A stretch of 64,000 bases of DNA from Lagopus muta (lineage: Eukaryota > Chordata > Aves > Galliformes > Phasianidae): contig NC_064443.1 of the NCBI RefSeq assembly GCF_023343835.1, positions 18,735,501-18,799,500 of the forward strand. The letters run 5' to 3'. Shown one piece after another: positions 39,201 through 51,547 of the stretch. Position 1 is the first letter of the stretch. Each line of letters opens with the position of its first letter. The notes below the pieces were generated by a model that saw only the letters and a program-made list of their open reading frames with translations, did no database searches and had not been told where the DNA came from. The position numbers were made by a program, and so were the translations under genes.

Positions 39201-42200
39201 TGCAAAACGATCCCTGGATGTCAGCTGGGAGAGCTGCTCCGATGGGCGCGCAGTGAAAAGCACGGAGGTGTTTGACCTCTGGGCCCTGTGATCCCTCGGA
39301 GCACGGCTAACAAGCAGCCTATAGAAGTGTTCCTTTCTTCTGGATAGGCTAGGAGAACTTGTCTGAGATCTGAGGCGCTTGCCTTGGAGACCAACAATAG
39401 ACTTCCTCTGTTCCCACCGTATAAATAGTCTAAAATGAAGTTATTAGAGCTACAGGCAGACACGTGTTCTTCTTCACTCTTTTTTAAAGGTTGGTGAAGT
39501 TAAATGTTTGAACTTTCAGACTTCTTCCAAAATACAGGCTTTAGTTTTTAAATAAACATGTGATAGCATCTCTAGGAAGAATAGTATCATTCTATTGGCC
39601 AAGTGCTGCAAATGCCCCAACTGGTCGGCATTGGAAGGCACAGCCTGCTCTGATCTGCTGCCCAGAGCCTCAGTGACTCCGTGCCCTGCCAGGACAGGCA
39701 GCTGGGCACACCGATGTGCTGGGACATGGGAGTGTAACACATCAGGTTTGGTGTGCTGGCTCCAGCCAGTGTTTGGAAGAGGGGTTTTTGGCACCACGTT
39801 TTGCATGGCCACCTAGTGCCCATAAGCAGCACTTGTGCCGCTTTGCTTTGCTGGGGGGTTGCTTATGTTTAATGGATTGCTTTGTGTTTACAGATATTTT
39901 CCATACTGTGTTTGTTAGGGGATGAAGGAGTTTCACACAGGAATATTTCTTTCATGAAGAAATTCTCCATCCAAAAGGTGGCACCCCATTATTACCTCAA
40001 AGCGCAGTACTTACGTAAAGCTCCTGCTGTTCTGTTAGGGTCCCACAGGGCTCCCTGCTTGGGTCAGTAAGGATTTTATGTGTGTTTTATGAGCGAGAAA
40101 AATGACTGAGAATGGGAGATAGTTTTGCCGTCATGAAAATCCATCGCACATCATAATTAAAACCTGAAGCCAGCTGCCTCCTCCCCCCTGGCCACTGGGA
40201 TTTGCTGCCTGCCCTGTCAGAATCAGAACAGCCGACTCGCTTACTGTGAATGCTGGAATCACTTCTTACGGCTTTTAGCTGTATCAGGGTTATTGATAAC
40301 TTTCTGCTCTTCAGTTCTATTATTTATGGCAAACTGTGTGCCCTGCTGTAAAAACAAGCATAAAAACAGGCAGAACATGGTCCGGCTTGCGGTGTTTTGC
40401 AAATACAGATGAGGTAAGAAGAATCATAAAAGCTTCTGAGGCCTGTTGCTTTTTCCCCTTTGAATCCATCTGTCATAAAATTTCATAGAAGAGTGGATAT
40501 GCTTCAAACACAGAGGTAAAGATAATGCACTCTTTGCTGCTGCTGTTTGTGAGATCTCTGACATTCCAGCAATAAATTCAGGTCTTGTGGTCATTATGGA
40601 AGAAGGTTCTTTTTTTAACCAGCTTGTATATTGAGCATGGTATTTGGTAGATCCTCCTCTTTCAGGGAATGCAGAAAGGCACCACGAGCTGTGCAGGGGA
40701 AGACAGAGAGGCAAGTGCCCTGAGTGTGAGGAAGGCTTGTAGGCAAAGCAAAGCAGGGAAATCACATCACACCGGTGTGTGCCTCGTGCTTAGCATGAGC
40801 TGAAACCAAACTGGCAGAAACCAGTCATGTAGAAAGTCTTTTTACACTCTGATGAGTGTAAAACTATGAAAACATAACCTATTTCTCTTGTTGTGTTTAA
40901 CTGTTAAAGGAATCTGTCACGCTGGTGCTCGATGTGCATGCGATATCTTTCCCAACAGATGGGTGCAGGATGATGTTTGTTGACCACACACATAACGGTG
41001 CAATGCACGCAGGGGTGCAGCACTGTTTTCCCTTGGAAATCCGCTGTTGCTTTTGCTGCTCCTGATTTTCCAGCGAGAAGTTAACTGTGCAATGTACTCA
41101 CAGCTAGAGAGTGTTTTGAGAAGCTAAGTGTGGCTGAAGCATAATTCCTTCTGAATGAGGATCTGTGCTGTGTCAGCAAGCTTCCTGCCCATCGCAGCGC
41201 ATTGTGCCCATGGATGCTGCTGCCGTGGCTGAGAAGTGCCACAGAAAAAGGATTCTTTCTCTCCGGATGGAGGAGGCATTTCAAAGCACCCAAATCCCTG
41301 GTGCTGTGCACACAGATAGCAAACAAAGCGATGCAGTCATTCTTCACGACTCGACGCTGAAGTTTAGGCGAATAATGGAAAGGTTGGCAGAGTGCTCTAA
41401 TGTGATAAGTTACAGTAACACAACCGTGCCATTACCAAGATAACGAATGCAAAAAAAAGCCAACCCAGAGAATATCTTAAATGCTGCTGCTGTGACTGTA
41501 GGAGAGAACACAGCCCTGCATGGCACTCACTGGGCACAGTGAGTAGGCACAGTGTGTGCAGGCTCCGTCAATGGCCCCGCAGCCAGTGCTGAGCCATGGC
41601 AGCAGTTCTGCTTTTCTGTTTCTTCTTGTAGTTTTTAAGCGAGTTCTGGAAAGTAGCTGAAGCAATATGGAAAGAGTGAAAGACTGAAATAAACATCGAT
41701 TTTTATGGTGTAATAATTTATGGTAGCAACTTAATAAGTGGTGCGACACGAACAGTTCACCATCTATTTATCATGTGTTGATAGTTTTTGATATGTGAAT
41801 TTTTAACACCACCTCTCCCTTTGATATAATAAAGGACCTGCCAACATTCCCATTAAAAAAGTTAGATTTTAGGACTTCCTGCTCTGGCTATCAATAGCAG
41901 TATATATAACCTATGAATTAATATGCAGAATAGCAATAAGCAGTGACTTATTCCAGCAGCTATAAAAAATAAAAATAAAAAAAGACTTTGACATTTCTGA
42001 ACTTCAGGAGGACATCCTCCTCCTTCCAGAAGAAAAGGCTCATGAGCCCTTCTCATTACGTCCACCATAAAAGGTTTACAAATGAAGAGAGGGCTCCAGA
42101 ACTTTAATAAATCAGCTTAATTCCTTAGATAACAATAAGGAGACAGCAATTTACATTAAAATGTTCTGATGAGAGTTGTCTTGAGCTGTAGTTTGCTGGC

Positions 42201-45200
42201 ATAACATCTTCAGGCTAATCACATATATTTTCAGTAGCTACAGTGTGGTTAAAGTCAGGGAAATGAATGTACAAAAATAGCATCCGAGAGCCCATGTTTG
42301 TTCTCAGCCGTTCCACCTCAAGGACTCCTCAGACTGTTTTGGCCAGCACAGAGGTCACATCTGAGTCTGGTGACTGCAAGACTTTCAACTGGGCTTCAGA
42401 TAATAGCGTCAAGTAAAATTATTTCTGCTTCTCACGTCACCTTTGTCTGAATAATAGTAACAAAAAAACCACACAACAAAACAGCTATGAAACAGAACAA
42501 AAAAATCTGACATTCCCTAGCTGTCTGACTTCACCACGCCATCTGCAAGCAGCCCAGCCTGACAGTGAAATCACGCATACGCGTTTCAAATAGTTATGAT
42601 AGACGTCAAGGTTGTCCGTACTTGCTTTATTTGGTGAAACCCACTTCAAATAAGGCAGAGACTAATAATTTCCAGCATATGGCTGTTTTAGCTAACGAGT
42701 TTTTGGAATACTGGAACTTCTTTAGAATATCTGTGGGCCACAGTCCTGTGAGCTCCATGCTTGGGGTCGGGTCCTACCGTCAGTGAGCAGTTGTGTGCTT
42801 CTTTACTGTTCTGCTTCATGGCCTGAGGGAGCATGTGGAGGCAAGGGTGTTTTCATTAAATGCTTTCTCAATAGGCTTAAGCTGTAGTGCTTGTTGTAAT
42901 AAAAATACCTATGGGAGAATTTACAACCTGTGCTTCCACCAACAGCTACAACACAGTCATTAAGCCGTGCATCGGGAGCACAAACGCAGCACCTGGCAGC
43001 AAAAAGGCTGCATCAGCCATCGCTTCATCACACAGCTGGGTGTTCCAGGGCTGGGTGGCTATTTGGGGAACTCTGCTGTACAGCCATCGAATTGACTAGT
43101 TCAGAGAGCAGCCTGCTCTGAAGGAGTTGTCCAGCTTCTAAGCCTGAAAGCTACAGTGTCCCCTCCATCCTTTCCAGAATCCACATGAAGACCTCTGCTA
43201 ACCGAAGACTCAGAAATGGTCTCACCTTCCTGTCGTGCTGGATTAAGAAGCCATAAAAAGACAGACATGGAGAAGAGAATTTCTGAATAACAGGGTAAGA
43301 CTGACAAATAAGTTAGTTGTGTTAAATTCTATTTATATCCACAGTTTGTCAGGAATTGCAATAAAAAGAGTTTATGATTTTGTTTGTCTTACCCGAGATT
43401 GTAGGGGTTTAATGTACCATTTTTAAGCTGTTAAGCATTTTCGTCGTGACACTTGATCTCTGTGTTTATACTTTATTACTGTAGATTGCTTACAGAGGGG
43501 AGAGGGAACTGTGAAATTTCAGAAGAAATTACAGTTTGTTGTTTTTTCAGTAACTGGATCATTTAAAAGCTCCCTTTTTAGTAAGAAGTAATGATTCGCT
43601 TTATTTAGAGACTATTTAAAATGCTCTTATCTATTGGATATCTCAAAATAACAGATAAATCAGTAGCAGACTTAAAATTAGTTTTACACTGTTATATTTT
43701 ACAATATTTTCTATATCACGATCCACATTATGCATCTCTTGCACATTAGGAAGAGAGAAATCTGTTTCCAAAGCTGTTCCTGGCATGATCAGTCTTACCC
43801 CCCCAAAACCAGCCAGGATTTGTCTTTGCAGCACAAAATTGGTCTATTTGGGTGGCTGTGGATGGCCTCTGATGGGCCAGAGCTCATTTTAATGGCGTTT
43901 TCCTCTTTCAGTGTTGAAGGTGAATTACTGGAGAGAGGTGGTCGTTCATCTGAATTTCAAACTAATTAAACTACCTGATACCTGTCAAAAATAATCAGGA
44001 TAAAAACTGCTTTCTTGAAGCAACTCTTTCAAGATGGGAAGCCAGTGTTGGGGGGATGCGTTGGACACTGTGAAACCAGCATGGCACTGGGCTGGTACTC
44101 CAAGAGCATCTTCTGCAGCCACCAGTGGGATTCTCCATCCCAGGAGAGGACTTGTCCATCTTTGGAACGACAAGAGGCAGGTTGGGGTCTGTCACTGTTA
44201 TGCCGATGGATGCAGCTACGAGGAGTCACTGAAACGTTCCCAAAAGCAGTGTGGGCAAACAGCCAGGCCTGCCTCAGAAAGCAGTTTCATTGGAAGCTGG
44301 CATTCATAAACTCGACCCCAGGTTTGAGCAGAGCTGCAGGGCTGATTCCAGACAGCCGACTCTGTGAGGAAGGCACAAATGCCTCATTGCTTTTACTGGC
44401 AGAGAACCTCAGTTAGCTGATGCTTCAAAGGAGCGGCCAGCCTGCCGTGAGTTCAGGGTCAAGTCCCAGCATCAGCGCTGCAGCTGCCCAAACTGCCAGC
44501 ACCGAGCGCTTCTTCTTCTTTGGCCTTGAACCCTGTTATTAAGAATAACATATAATAACAAAGGAGCGTTTTGAGTGATTTTGTTAGAAATACATCAGGC
44601 TGTCTAACAGTTTATTGGCATCGATAATTCCTTATTAAGCCCTCTACACCCATTATGGTTTGTGCTTTCACTTTTTTTTTCCATGTTAGTTTCCAGGCAA
44701 CCAGCAAGAACTGAATTACATTAAGCTATTAATTCAGGACCGCACGCCAGCTCGGGCTTCTTCTGCCGATTTGCTCCTCTCACGTGCAAGTTTCCTCATA
44801 AAAACCCCTTTTTATTGGTTTAATCTTCAGTGGCACTCGGTCCAGGGAACTGATATGAAAATTGCCATGCCTGCACCTGATTTTTGTTTCTTGCTTGTTT
44901 TTTGATGCTTGCTGGTGGGGTTTGTTTGATGTAGGATTAAGCAGAGGTCTGTGAGGAGGGGTTGATGTTAGCTGCCATAGATACAGCTATCTACCTCTGT
45001 TTTCTTCAATGCTGAGTAAGAGATGAGATCATATTGAAAACTTGTGTGGCAGGAACACCTCTGTTATCGTTAAAGAGAAGCAGTTTCCATGTTATGCTCC
45101 ATCGCTAAATGCCTGTAGCACTGGGAAAGGCACTGGCTGCAGATCCAGCTGAAAGCAATATCTTCAGGTGGGACAGAGATCTGGGGACAAAATGCAGTAG

Positions 45201-45907
45201 TGCCTAATAACTATGAGCCCTGAAATCCAGCCTGTGCTCTATACTGAGCCTACCATCTATTTTATTCCAAGGCCAGAAATGTCATTACCCATTCCACAAC
45301 CTATGCTCAGAAGGGACAAGTGCAGACTTCAGGTACTTCTACTGTCTTTATCTTATCCTGTTTATTGGTGCCTATGAGTTCAAGGGGTCTGTGACACTAG
45401 AGAAGTCATGCTGGTGAAATACAGGGAGTCCACAGTTAGAATAATCAACCTTAATGAAAAGAATCTGTCTTTATCCACAGCCAAAAGTAACAACAAACAA
45501 GTAATAAATAAGTAAATGCTATATGAGACTGAAACCAAAACAGAGACACCATTTCAGATAAAGTTTCTATGGCTTTTGTCAAATAGTTGAGCTGGACAGA
45601 ATTTTAAAAACAGTGATTTCCCTTTTTTTTCTTTTCTAAACAAACCACTGTTCTGAGCTGTTTTCTGTTTTACAGGGGTCTGTCATAAGAGCTCGAATCG
45701 TTGAAATTCAGACCATGAAAGTTAACCATGACTTCATAAAACTTCACTGGAAAAACCCCAAACTGGATGTTTGCAGTTTGTAAGCAAGGTGCCTGTGATC
45801 TGTGCTCCTCCCTGTTATAAGAGGCCATCAGAAGTTGTACTGCTAAAAAGGATTTTTACACCTTATCGGCTCTCTTGGAACAGTTATACTGAGCAGACCT
45901 GGTGTTT
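36297..45907. other. Long unique sequence, no gene seen
   Basis: Apart from short A/T runs, nothing recognisable. Open frames stay at about 140 codons or fewer and show no domain. Confidence 0.65.
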
Positions 45908-45912
45908 GCTCC
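45908..45912. repeat. Left copy of LTR target-site duplication (GCTCC)
   Basis: GCTCC immediately precedes the TGTAT terminus and matches the five bases after the ATACA terminus. Confidence 0.85.
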
Positions 45913-45986
45913 TGTATGGGAACTGCTGAGTCACGGCCTGAACCTCTGATTGATCACCTGAGGTGAGCCATGAGTCAGCCAGAGGA

Positions 45987-46013
45987 GCACAGGTGAAGGC
46001 AATTCACCTGTGC
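45987..46013. repeat. Perfect 11-bp hairpin in LTR U3
   Basis: GCACAGGTGAA, a 5-nt spacer GGCAA, then TTCACCTGTGC: an exact inverted repeat. Each arm contains CAGGTG/CACCTG, an E-box (CANNTG), so the palindrome presents two E-boxes face to face. Confidence 0.8.
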
Positions 46014-46021
46014 TGCCGGAA

Positions 46022-46044
46022 GGGGTGGAGCCAGGCTCCACCCC
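46022..46044. repeat. Perfect 11-bp inverted repeat with 1-nt centre in LTR U3
   Basis: GGGGTGGAGCC, a single A, then GGCTCCACCCC. It lies 8 bp after the previous hairpin and 9 bp before the TATTTAA box. GGGGTGG and CCACCCC are GT-box/CACCC-type motifs, known targets of the KLF/Sp family. Confidence 0.8.
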
Positions 46045-46081
46045 TCCTGGACCTATTTAAGAGCTGGCTACCAGAGGGGAA

Positions 46082-46100
46082 GGATCTCTTCTGGAGATCC
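46082..46100. repeat. 7-bp hairpin downstream of the LTR TATA-like box
   Basis: GGATCTC, spacer TTCTG, then GAGATCC. It lies about 21 bp after TATTTAA, so near the expected transcription start of the LTR; a role at the RNA level is inference. Confidence 0.6.
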
Positions 46101-46197
46101 TCCTCTTTGATATCTTCTAGTGAGCTCAACCCAAGGGTAAGCTCTTCTACTTATTCTCTTTTGTGATCCCTGTTTGCTGTGCCTTACTCTTTTGATT

Positions 46198-46255
46198 ATA
46201 TTGCAATTATAACATCTTGGTTATACATATTGCAATTATAACATCTTGGTTATAC
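46198..46255. repeat. 29-bp tandem duplication at the LTR 3' end
   Basis: Two identical 29-bp units (ATATTGCAATTATAACATCT followed by TGGTTATAC) lie head to tail at 46198-46226 and 46227-46255. The second forms the 3' terminus of the LTR. No mismatch separates the units. Confidence 0.85.
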
Positions 46256-46256
46256 A

Positions 46257-46261
46257 GCTCC
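46257..46261. repeat. Right copy of LTR target-site duplication (GCTCC)
   Basis: GCTCC immediately follows the ATACA terminus and is identical to the left copy, so no base has changed in the pair since insertion. Confidence 0.85.
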
Positions 46262-46869
46262 CCCTTCCATTGATCTGTTGTAAGTGTGGCCACCCTGAGG
46301 CGTGAGCTTCTATCACCATACCCAAGCCCTGTGGTCAACGTGTTCAACCTAGTCATGTTCTCTGTTTCTGGGACATACTTTATTAAACATTTTCATCACT
46401 TTCAACCGTGCATTCATACCTCAACAGATTTATATCTGCAATTAGAGGACTTGCTGTTTACCAGGAGAAACAAAGCTGGTAAAAAGACACCTTGCAGCAA
46501 CATAACTCAAATGTCATGAGTTACTACTAATTTCACATTAATAATACAGCTGATTCTTTTTCTACAGCTTAGGAATGTGCCCCATGTCAGAAATCTTTGG
46601 AGGTATTCCAGAAGTACTGAAATGTGGCTGTCCAGTTAAATACAATCAGATGCATAAGGGAAAAAAGCGAGCTCTCTCCAAGATCTATGTTCAGTAATAA
46701 GATATTTTTACTTAACAAAGTCTCTACCAGATGGCGTTTCTAAATTTTGAATATTAGGTCTGGTTGTGAATGAGGCCTCCACAGGGTTTGATGTACCGTG
46801 GATGAGATGCAGCGTTTAAGCCATGGGTAAGAGCTCGTGTGCTGCTCCTGTTTGCAGCGAGGCAGCAGT
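46262..46869. other. Sequence between the solo LTR and the minisatellite, no gene seen
   Basis: AT-rich unique DNA up to about 46,740, then a GC-richer lead-in to the minisatellite. No coding signal. Confidence 0.6.
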
Positions 46870-47013
46870 GACAGAGCTGGCATCAGCATCGTGACAGACA
46901 CCATTATGGGCATCAGCACCACTACACCATTATGGGCATCAGCACCGTGACACCATTATGGGCATCAGCACCGTGACACCATTATGGGCATCAGCACCGT
47001 GACACCATTATGC
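46870..47013. repeat. Minisatellite, 26-bp unit, about 4-5 copies
   Basis: The unit ACCATTATGGGCATCAGCAC plus CGTGAC recurs with its ACCATTATG start at 46900, 46926, 46952, 46978 and 47004, a constant 26-bp period. The first full copy differs slightly (CACTAC for CGTGAC), and a degraded partial copy precedes it. The last copy breaks off at ATTATGCC. The period is not a multiple of three and no gene covers it. Confidence 0.9.
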
Positions 47014-50000
47014 CAGCAGCCTTGCTACCAAGCCCACCCATCCCATGGGAGTGGCTCCTCCAAAAGCCATGTCTGTGAGTGATACCTGGGAGATGTGGGC
47101 TCTTTCAAAAACTCAGCTGTGCATCGTATGCTGTCTGAAATGTATCTTCATTTGTCAGATGCCTTCTTAGTCATCGCAGGACGCAACTACGAAAGCCTGT
47201 GCTCAGCACTGCCACCTTCACCAGCCAATTTTCTTGATGAAAAGAAACTCATCAGTTTGAAAGAATGTTTCCTGTGAATTCATGTTGCCTTGGCATTAAG
47301 AAGCAGCACTGATGCCATTTACCAACCAAGCCTTTATCAGCAGCCTCGTGGTTCCCTGGGGACAGAAGACTGGAGACAACACCGAGTTCCCAAACCCAGC
47401 AACACGGCACTGATTTGTGCTTGTTTGCTCAGTGGTCACTTTGCTAAAGCATTCAAACCTTCTGGTTGCCCTTTGTAAACAGACTTTCCTGCCTTCTGTA
47501 AATGCTGACTGTTGCTTTGTCCTGATCCCGGAGACCTTTTCCAGTACAGCTCCTCATTCAGTCATGTCACGGACATGAAACAACTACAGACTGTATCTTA
47601 ACAGTGTAACCCCTCTTCTCCATAAGGGAAGTAAAGTGGGGATTGCTGACCTGGAAATGCAGGCAGTTTGGTGACTGCACAAGGAACTCAGGAGAGCAGC
47701 TCTGGGGAAACATTAGCCAGGGAAAGCGAAAGAAGAGAAACTGTAGTTAGGAACTTCAGATGGAGCTTGAATCACATTTACATGCTTTTCTATTTCTCAT
47801 ATGTTTGCAAGTTTTACTGCCCTGGTCTCCCAGAGCAGTGTGAATTAGCAGGTATGTTATTCCTGTGCAGAAGATGAACTGTGCTGGGAAGGAAGAAGAT
47901 TGCTCCCCAGAGCCCTACCCAGGAAAGCTGCAGAAAGCTGGGAAGTGAACGCAGGTCCCAGGGGCCCCAAATGGCCCCGCCACGTACTGCCTGATGGGCT
48001 GGGAGCTGCAAGCTGCGAGCTCGGCTCGAGTTTTAAAGCTCAATTCACATGATGTATGCTGACTGGAACAGGTCCGTTTTAGACAAAATGCTCCCTGCCT
48101 CTCACAGAGATCCAGCAGCTTTGCAGCTCTCTCTGCATTGCTTCCAGTGCTTGCTAAGTGGGAGAATTTGGGGCACTTGCAGATTGGGAATGAAAGTGAG
48201 AAATCACTGAACACCCAGAGCTCCAATGGGAGTGGAACTGATGGAAGGGCCCCAAACTGATGGTGGTTTTAGGGTGGTTGGTTTCACTGTTGGTTGTAAC
48301 CTTTCTGCGAATGCTTTTCTAGGTATACATTTCAGGAGAAGGCAAAGATGAATTAAATAAGGAATTATAGCTCTTGAATGAGAATTTCATCCATAAAATG
48401 CAGAGTATGTGACACAATAAAGGTGCGACCGTTGTCCTACTGTGTTCAGATCTTCAGATTTCCAGGCTCTGTTCCTTAGATGTGAAAAATATCATAATTG
48501 TTTCGGTGTAGGCATGGAAAATGAACTTCAAAACACTTTGATCTAGAGGAGCTGAGCTTAGTTCTGGTGGGAATTAAGAAGGAGAACTTTCAAGTAATTT
48601 ACGTTTGAAATGGCTTCATAGCTTTTGCTTCATAAAAACAGAGAGAGATAAAATGATAATAAAAATTCATATTTTGGAAATGGACATTCTCCTCTCTGGC
48701 AGTAAAAACTAAAGGTAATTTGCTCTATTTCAAAAAGATTGTTAGCAGTTACTGTGATTTCCAGGGATGTAGCTTTAATGCTCAACACATCTTAATCTTG
48801 CCGACTATAAAACATTCCTCTGATGGTAAGCTGATGATCTATGGGTTTGAGTCAGAATTCATGTGTGGAATGAATGTCTTGGTGAAATGGATGCACAGAG
48901 AAACCTCGTGTAACCAGGTGGTTGCCTCTGGCCATGGAGCCATGCACACACATACAGCCGTGAGCCTTCTGCCAGCATCAGCCCAGCCACACTTAACGCC
49001 TCGCCCCCACAACCAGCAGCACTTGCCGGATGCCTGTGTTGATGTGGGATTTCCTTATGTAACGTACTTACTGCTGAAATACCTGAGTGTGAATGGAAAA
49101 GTTAAGAAGAAAATGCACTGAAAAAAAAAAACCTAAGAGGTTTTGTTGTGCTGTGCCTCAGTGATGCAAAGAGGAATGCTGGGCGCTGGCTTTGGGGAGC
49201 TTGAGGTCACTGTTCATGGGGAGACCGAGCGAGGGACCCCCATCAGCCTCACTGGGAGGGGAATCTTTGGTTCTTCACCTGTGGCCCTGAAAAAATAACA
49301 TTTCAAATTAAGCTTAGGCCCAGTCATTTGTAAAGAAACCAGTTCGCATCAACAGGGAGCAAACTCAGTTTATGGGTAAAATAGTTTAATTCCAACTTGA
49401 GGGAATTACATTAAATATCTACCCCAGGATGCTTTTCTTCCTCATATACTTCATGTTTTTCCCTGTCTTTCGCTGATTCCTCTTTTCTTTAAACCCCCCC
49501 CTTTTTTTTTTTTCCTAATTTCTCTTCCCTGCAGAGAATGAAAAGATACTAATGAATCAATTAACAAAACCAGCCCAAAGTGTTTGTGTGGGACTCCGGA
49601 CAGGGCTGTTTCTCACTCATCATCTGTCCCTCCAATTAAATTAATTACCTGAAATTAACATATGTTCCAGCATCACTCTTTAAATTTCATTTTCTATTTC
49701 TTCAAACTAAATTACCTTTAATTAAAAAAAAAAAAAACACTCATAAAAAGAGGATTTATTCTTGTCTACTAATGCCAACCCTAAGCCACCATTTATGTTT
49801 TAAAAGCTTCAGTTTGATTTAGCCAGAGTTATACCCTAAATTAATGGAGAAAGCAGACCAGGAATGGAAGAAAACTTCCGAGCTTATAGGTAATGCAGAA
49901 CACTATCAGTGCAGGTAATGAAAGAAAGGAGAAAACCTCCCCCATTCTAATTCAGAAATAAATGATGGGGAAATGAGTACTGCTGTGGGAACATTTCATG

Positions 50001-51430
50001 TCCCAACAGTAAAAGCTCGTTTATATCTGGGTCAAGGAAAAAAAAGTTGCTGAAATTAAGCAACTTCAAAGTTTGTATTTATTACACGTGAGTGGGGCTC
50101 GGTAAGAAATACTGAATTGGCACATGGTGCCAGTGATGTTTTCTTAGTGGGATGCATTTCTTTTCTAAAACGTTTACAACAAAATTAACCCTTATGTTCT
50201 GGTCCTGTAAATATCCACATCAGTTCTTCATCTTCCATTAGCAGGATTCATCTACACAAATATTTATGGAAGGCAGTCCATGACCTGCAGGTCAGTACTC
50301 AGGGTCCTGTCTGTCCCTGACCTGCACCTCAGAGGCTCCACACTGCACTTCTGATAGAGCTAAGCTGGGAACAAAGTTTCATAGCAGACATTTTGTGGTG
50401 AAAGACAACCAATCTCCAAGCAGGAGATGTGCTTTCCAGCCCAGCACAGGTCTCCCAAGGCATCTCCTTGCCCTTTGAATTGACGTGGCTGCCTTTGCTT
50501 CAGGGACAGCACTCACTGGGTGTCCTGTTTCTTCTGGTAGCAGGATCTGACCTGCTGTTCCTTGCTGGGATGGCTTAACCCAATGTTCATAGTGTTACTT
50601 GTATGGAAGTTTGTGAAAATCCCTTAGTTTTGCAGTCCCTTATTTAAACAGGTATTTAACAGATGCTCAGTGGCACACAGCAGCCCAGCTCAGCATCCCT
50701 TCCAAAGTGCGCTGTGTGCAGCTGGAAGAACTCCTTACTTTGTGAATTACCTTAACAATTCAAAACAGCAGTATGAAATTCCATCACATTCAGTGCCACC
50801 ATTTGTTGAGGCCCTCAAAAAACCCAGCTCCAGATTTTCCCCTCTGTGAAGCTGCCTGGTGAATAACAAAACCCGCATTGTTCTTGGGTGTTCTTCTGAA
50901 TTTATTTTCTGTCATCTTCTTAAGGAAAGAAAATACAGCTTCTCTCACTTCGCACCCTTTGGGACAGCAACCGCAGATGAAGAGCAAGCAATCAACATGT
51001 CAGGATAAAATTAGGTTGCCACAGAGTACAAGGTTTGATCCAATATCTGTATCAGATTTTGTTCTCGACTGTTCACATGGCAATAAAATACTTTCTGTTT
51101 GTTGCCTACAAACATGCTCCAGCAGCACCCCTGCTACACCCCATGGGCACCCAACCCAGAGCAGAGCCAGCCCCAGGGCAGGGACAGCTGCTCCTCAGTC
51201 CTGGTCCTCCATGCCAAGCTGCCCCTGCACACCGTCCTCATGGAGCACGGGCTGCAACCACTGCAGTGCAGCTCACACATAACCCATCTACACCTTCTTG
51301 TAGTCATTTCAAGAGCTGGTAGTATTTCCTGTTGCAAATTTCTGATTTGGATCAGGAAGATTGTTTTGGTTGACCTGAAGAATCTAAACTAACTGAGGAT
51401 TAAATCCATTTTCTCTTAGGCGTAAAATAT
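47014..51430. other. Unique sequence, no gene seen
   Basis: The block 49.29-50.05 kb is AT-rich, with clustered ATTA cores around 49,634-49,658 and 49,707-49,725, and is a candidate conserved non-coding element. No gene recognised. Confidence 0.6.
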
Positions 51431-51547
51431 GTCCAGGGACATGATTTACCAGCGGGTCAGTAGAGTAAGGGTACTATGGTTAGGTTGAGGTTAGACTTCA
51501 TGATCTGGAAGGTCTTTTCCAACCTGAGCAATCCTATGAGTCTATGG
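51431..51547 (+). mobile_element. CR1 LINE 3'-end fragment
   Basis: CAGGGACATGATTTACCAGC, TTAGACTTCATGATCTGGAA, GGTCTTTTCCAACCTGAGCA and the tail ATCCTATGAGTCTATGG are the terminal part of a CR1 copy on the + strand. It resembles the 17.6-kb fragment. Confidence 0.85.

Larger units (their letters stand above)
45913..46256 (+). mobile_element. Solo LTR of an endogenous retrovirus, 344 bp, with 5-bp target-site duplication
   Basis: The element starts TGTAT and ends ATACA, a perfect 5-bp terminal inverted repeat of the TG...CA type. GCTCC flanks it on both sides (45908-45912 and 46257-46261), a 5-bp target-site duplication. A TATA-like TATTTAA (46054-46060) lies on the + strand, which sets the orientation with U3 at the left. 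U3 carries three consecutive palindromes (see the hairpin entries). The last 29 bp are tandemly duplicated. No internal gag, pol or env sequence and no second LTR are present, so it is a solo LTR left by recombination between two LTRs. The 5-bp duplication fits gammaretrovirus-like or ERVL-type elements; I cannot name the family. Confidence 0.88.
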
